Source of the DNA: Planctomycetota bacterium
GTDB taxonomy: Bacteria; Planctomycetota; Phycisphaerae; UBA1845
Assembly (NCBI GenBank): GCA_022567365.1
Contig: JADFHG010000254.1
Span: forward strand, 1 to 5,952
Length of the DNA stretch: 5,952 nucleotides
Reading direction: 5' to 3'
The notes below the pieces were generated by a model that worked only from the letters and a program-made list of their open reading frames with translations, was not told the DNA's origin and searched no databases. The translations under genes and the position numbers were made by a program. This document shows, in pieces, positions 5,219-5,952 of this stretch (the first letter of the stretch is position 1; each line of letters begins with the position of its first letter).

Positions 5219-5952
5219 ATGTCGCGTCTGATTGGCGTCTTTGGTGCGTTGTTGTTGGTCCAGGTTGCCCGGGCACAGTTGCTGCCGGGCTTCGAGATCA
5301 TTCATATCACCGAGGATGAACACTTCGGTGAAGGCGGTCACTTGAACAATTGCGGGCAGGTGGCGTATTCGATACGGTTCAATTTCGTGTTTTCCACCGA
5401 AGAGGTCTTTGTCTACGACAACGGCGAGATCACTCAGCTTACGTTCGATTCATTCAACGATCGGTTGCCGAAGATCAATGATGCAGGCACGATTACGTGG
5501 ACGCGCCGCATCGGTGAGCCGCAGTATGAATCCGAAATCGCGGTATGGGAGAATGGCAACTTCGAACTCCTGACAGATGACGACGTGTGGGACAGTCAGC
5601 CCTGGATTAACAATCTTGGCCACATCGTGTGGAGCCGGTTTTCCGGAGACGCATGCACGGACGCCGAGATTTTCCTGTACGACGGCGAGACGATCACACA
5701 GATTACCGACAACGGCCTTTCCAACCAGGAGGCGCGGATCAACGACAACGGTATGATCACCGCGACCGCGTACGACTTCTGCGTCGCCCCATTGCAGTCC
5801 GAGATCTTCGCGTACGTCAACGGGGAGACCATTCAGATCACGAGCGGGCAGTTCCAATCGGGTGCCTCGTCCATTAACAACCTCGGGCAAATTACGTGGT
5901 CCAGCAATGCCCCGGTGACGTTCGTCAACGATGTCCACCTTTGGGAAGACGG
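5219..5952 (+). CDS. Secreted protein of ~44-residue propeller-like repeats, 3' end cut by window edge
   Basis: I translated 244 codons without a stop. Residues 1-19 form a Sec signal peptide with a hydrophobic core (LIGVFGALLLVQV) and an ARA cleavage site before Q20, so the protein is exported. The mature part repeats every 43-45 residues. Each unit opens with an E-(V/I)-F-x-Y-x-x-G-like strand: EVFVYDNG near 62, EIAVWENG near 106, EIFLYDGE near 150, EIFAYVNG near 195, DVHLWEDG near 238. Each then has Q-(L/I)-T and closes with I-N-(N/D)-x-G-x-I-(T/V)-W. A degenerate first unit (NNCGQVAY) starts the series. The pattern resembles TolB/Kelch-like beta-propeller blades found in extracellular proteins of Planctomycetota and similar bacteria; the fold and any ligand are inferred. 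Start choice is firm: GGGAGGAG lies 5 bases upstream and a consensus promoter precedes it. The missing C-terminus may carry more blades or a surface-sorting signal. Function unknown. Confidence 0.85.
   Translation, partial: MSRLIGVFGALLLVQVARAQLLPGFEIIHITEDEHFGEGGHLNNCGQVAYSIRFNFVFSTEEVFVYDNGEITQLTFDSFNDRLPKINDAGTITWTRRIGEPQYESEIAVWENGNFELLTDDDVWDSQPWINNLGHIVWSRFSGDACTDAEIFLYDGETITQITDNGLSNQEARINDNGMITATAYDFCVAPLQSEIFAYVNGETIQITSGQFQSGASSINNLGQITWSSNAPVTFVNDVHLWED

Noticed and set aside
4993..5301. N-terminal extension of the DinB-family protein to 5301
   Set aside because: The extension would cover the divergent promoter and the next gene's 5' end and does not look like a DinB protein; ATG at 4992 has a strong AGGGGGA.

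Overview
The window is GC-rich bacterial DNA with Shine-Dalgarno sequences and at least one near-consensus sigma-70 promoter. The mix of families suggests a Planctomycetota-type or similar environmental bacterium: a URO-D-superfamily methyltransferase-like protein, a stand-alone DinB-fold protein, a short ACT-type phosphoglycerate dehydrogenase, and a secreted protein of ~44-residue propeller-like repeats. That placement is an inference from gene content, not a measured phylogeny.

Layout. (1) Positions 1-2027, minus strand: senB, a GT4-type selenosugar synthase, followed 72 bases downstream by a URO-D-superfamily protein that carries the zinc motif of corrinoid methyltransferases and runs off the left edge. 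(2) Positions 2028-3130: mostly non-coding. This stretch holds a head-to-head pair of 26-base inverted repeats resembling a REP/BIME, one probable small two-helix membrane protein (minus strand) with an odd 5' end, a hairpin, and a palindrome upstream of serA. (3) Positions 3131-4345, plus strand: serA, D-3-phosphoglycerate dehydrogenase, first step of serine synthesis. (4) Positions 4346-4497: convergent intergenic region with two hairpins but no U-tract. (5) Positions 4498-4992, minus strand: stand-alone DinB-family protein. (6) Positions 4993-5218: divergent intergenic region with a GC-rich hairpin and a strong promoter (TTGAAC, 17 bp, TATAAT). (7) Positions 5219-5952, plus strand: 5' part of a secreted repeat protein cut by the right edge.

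How the genes relate. senB and the URO-D-like gene share strand and could be cotranscribed, although a candidate promoter lies between them. The other genes look independently transcribed. The most interesting item is senB: its known pathway partners (a selenophosphate synthase and SenA, the selenoneine synthase) are not in the window, and its neighbour is a methyltransferase-like protein. No tRNA, rRNA, CRISPR array or transposase gene was seen.
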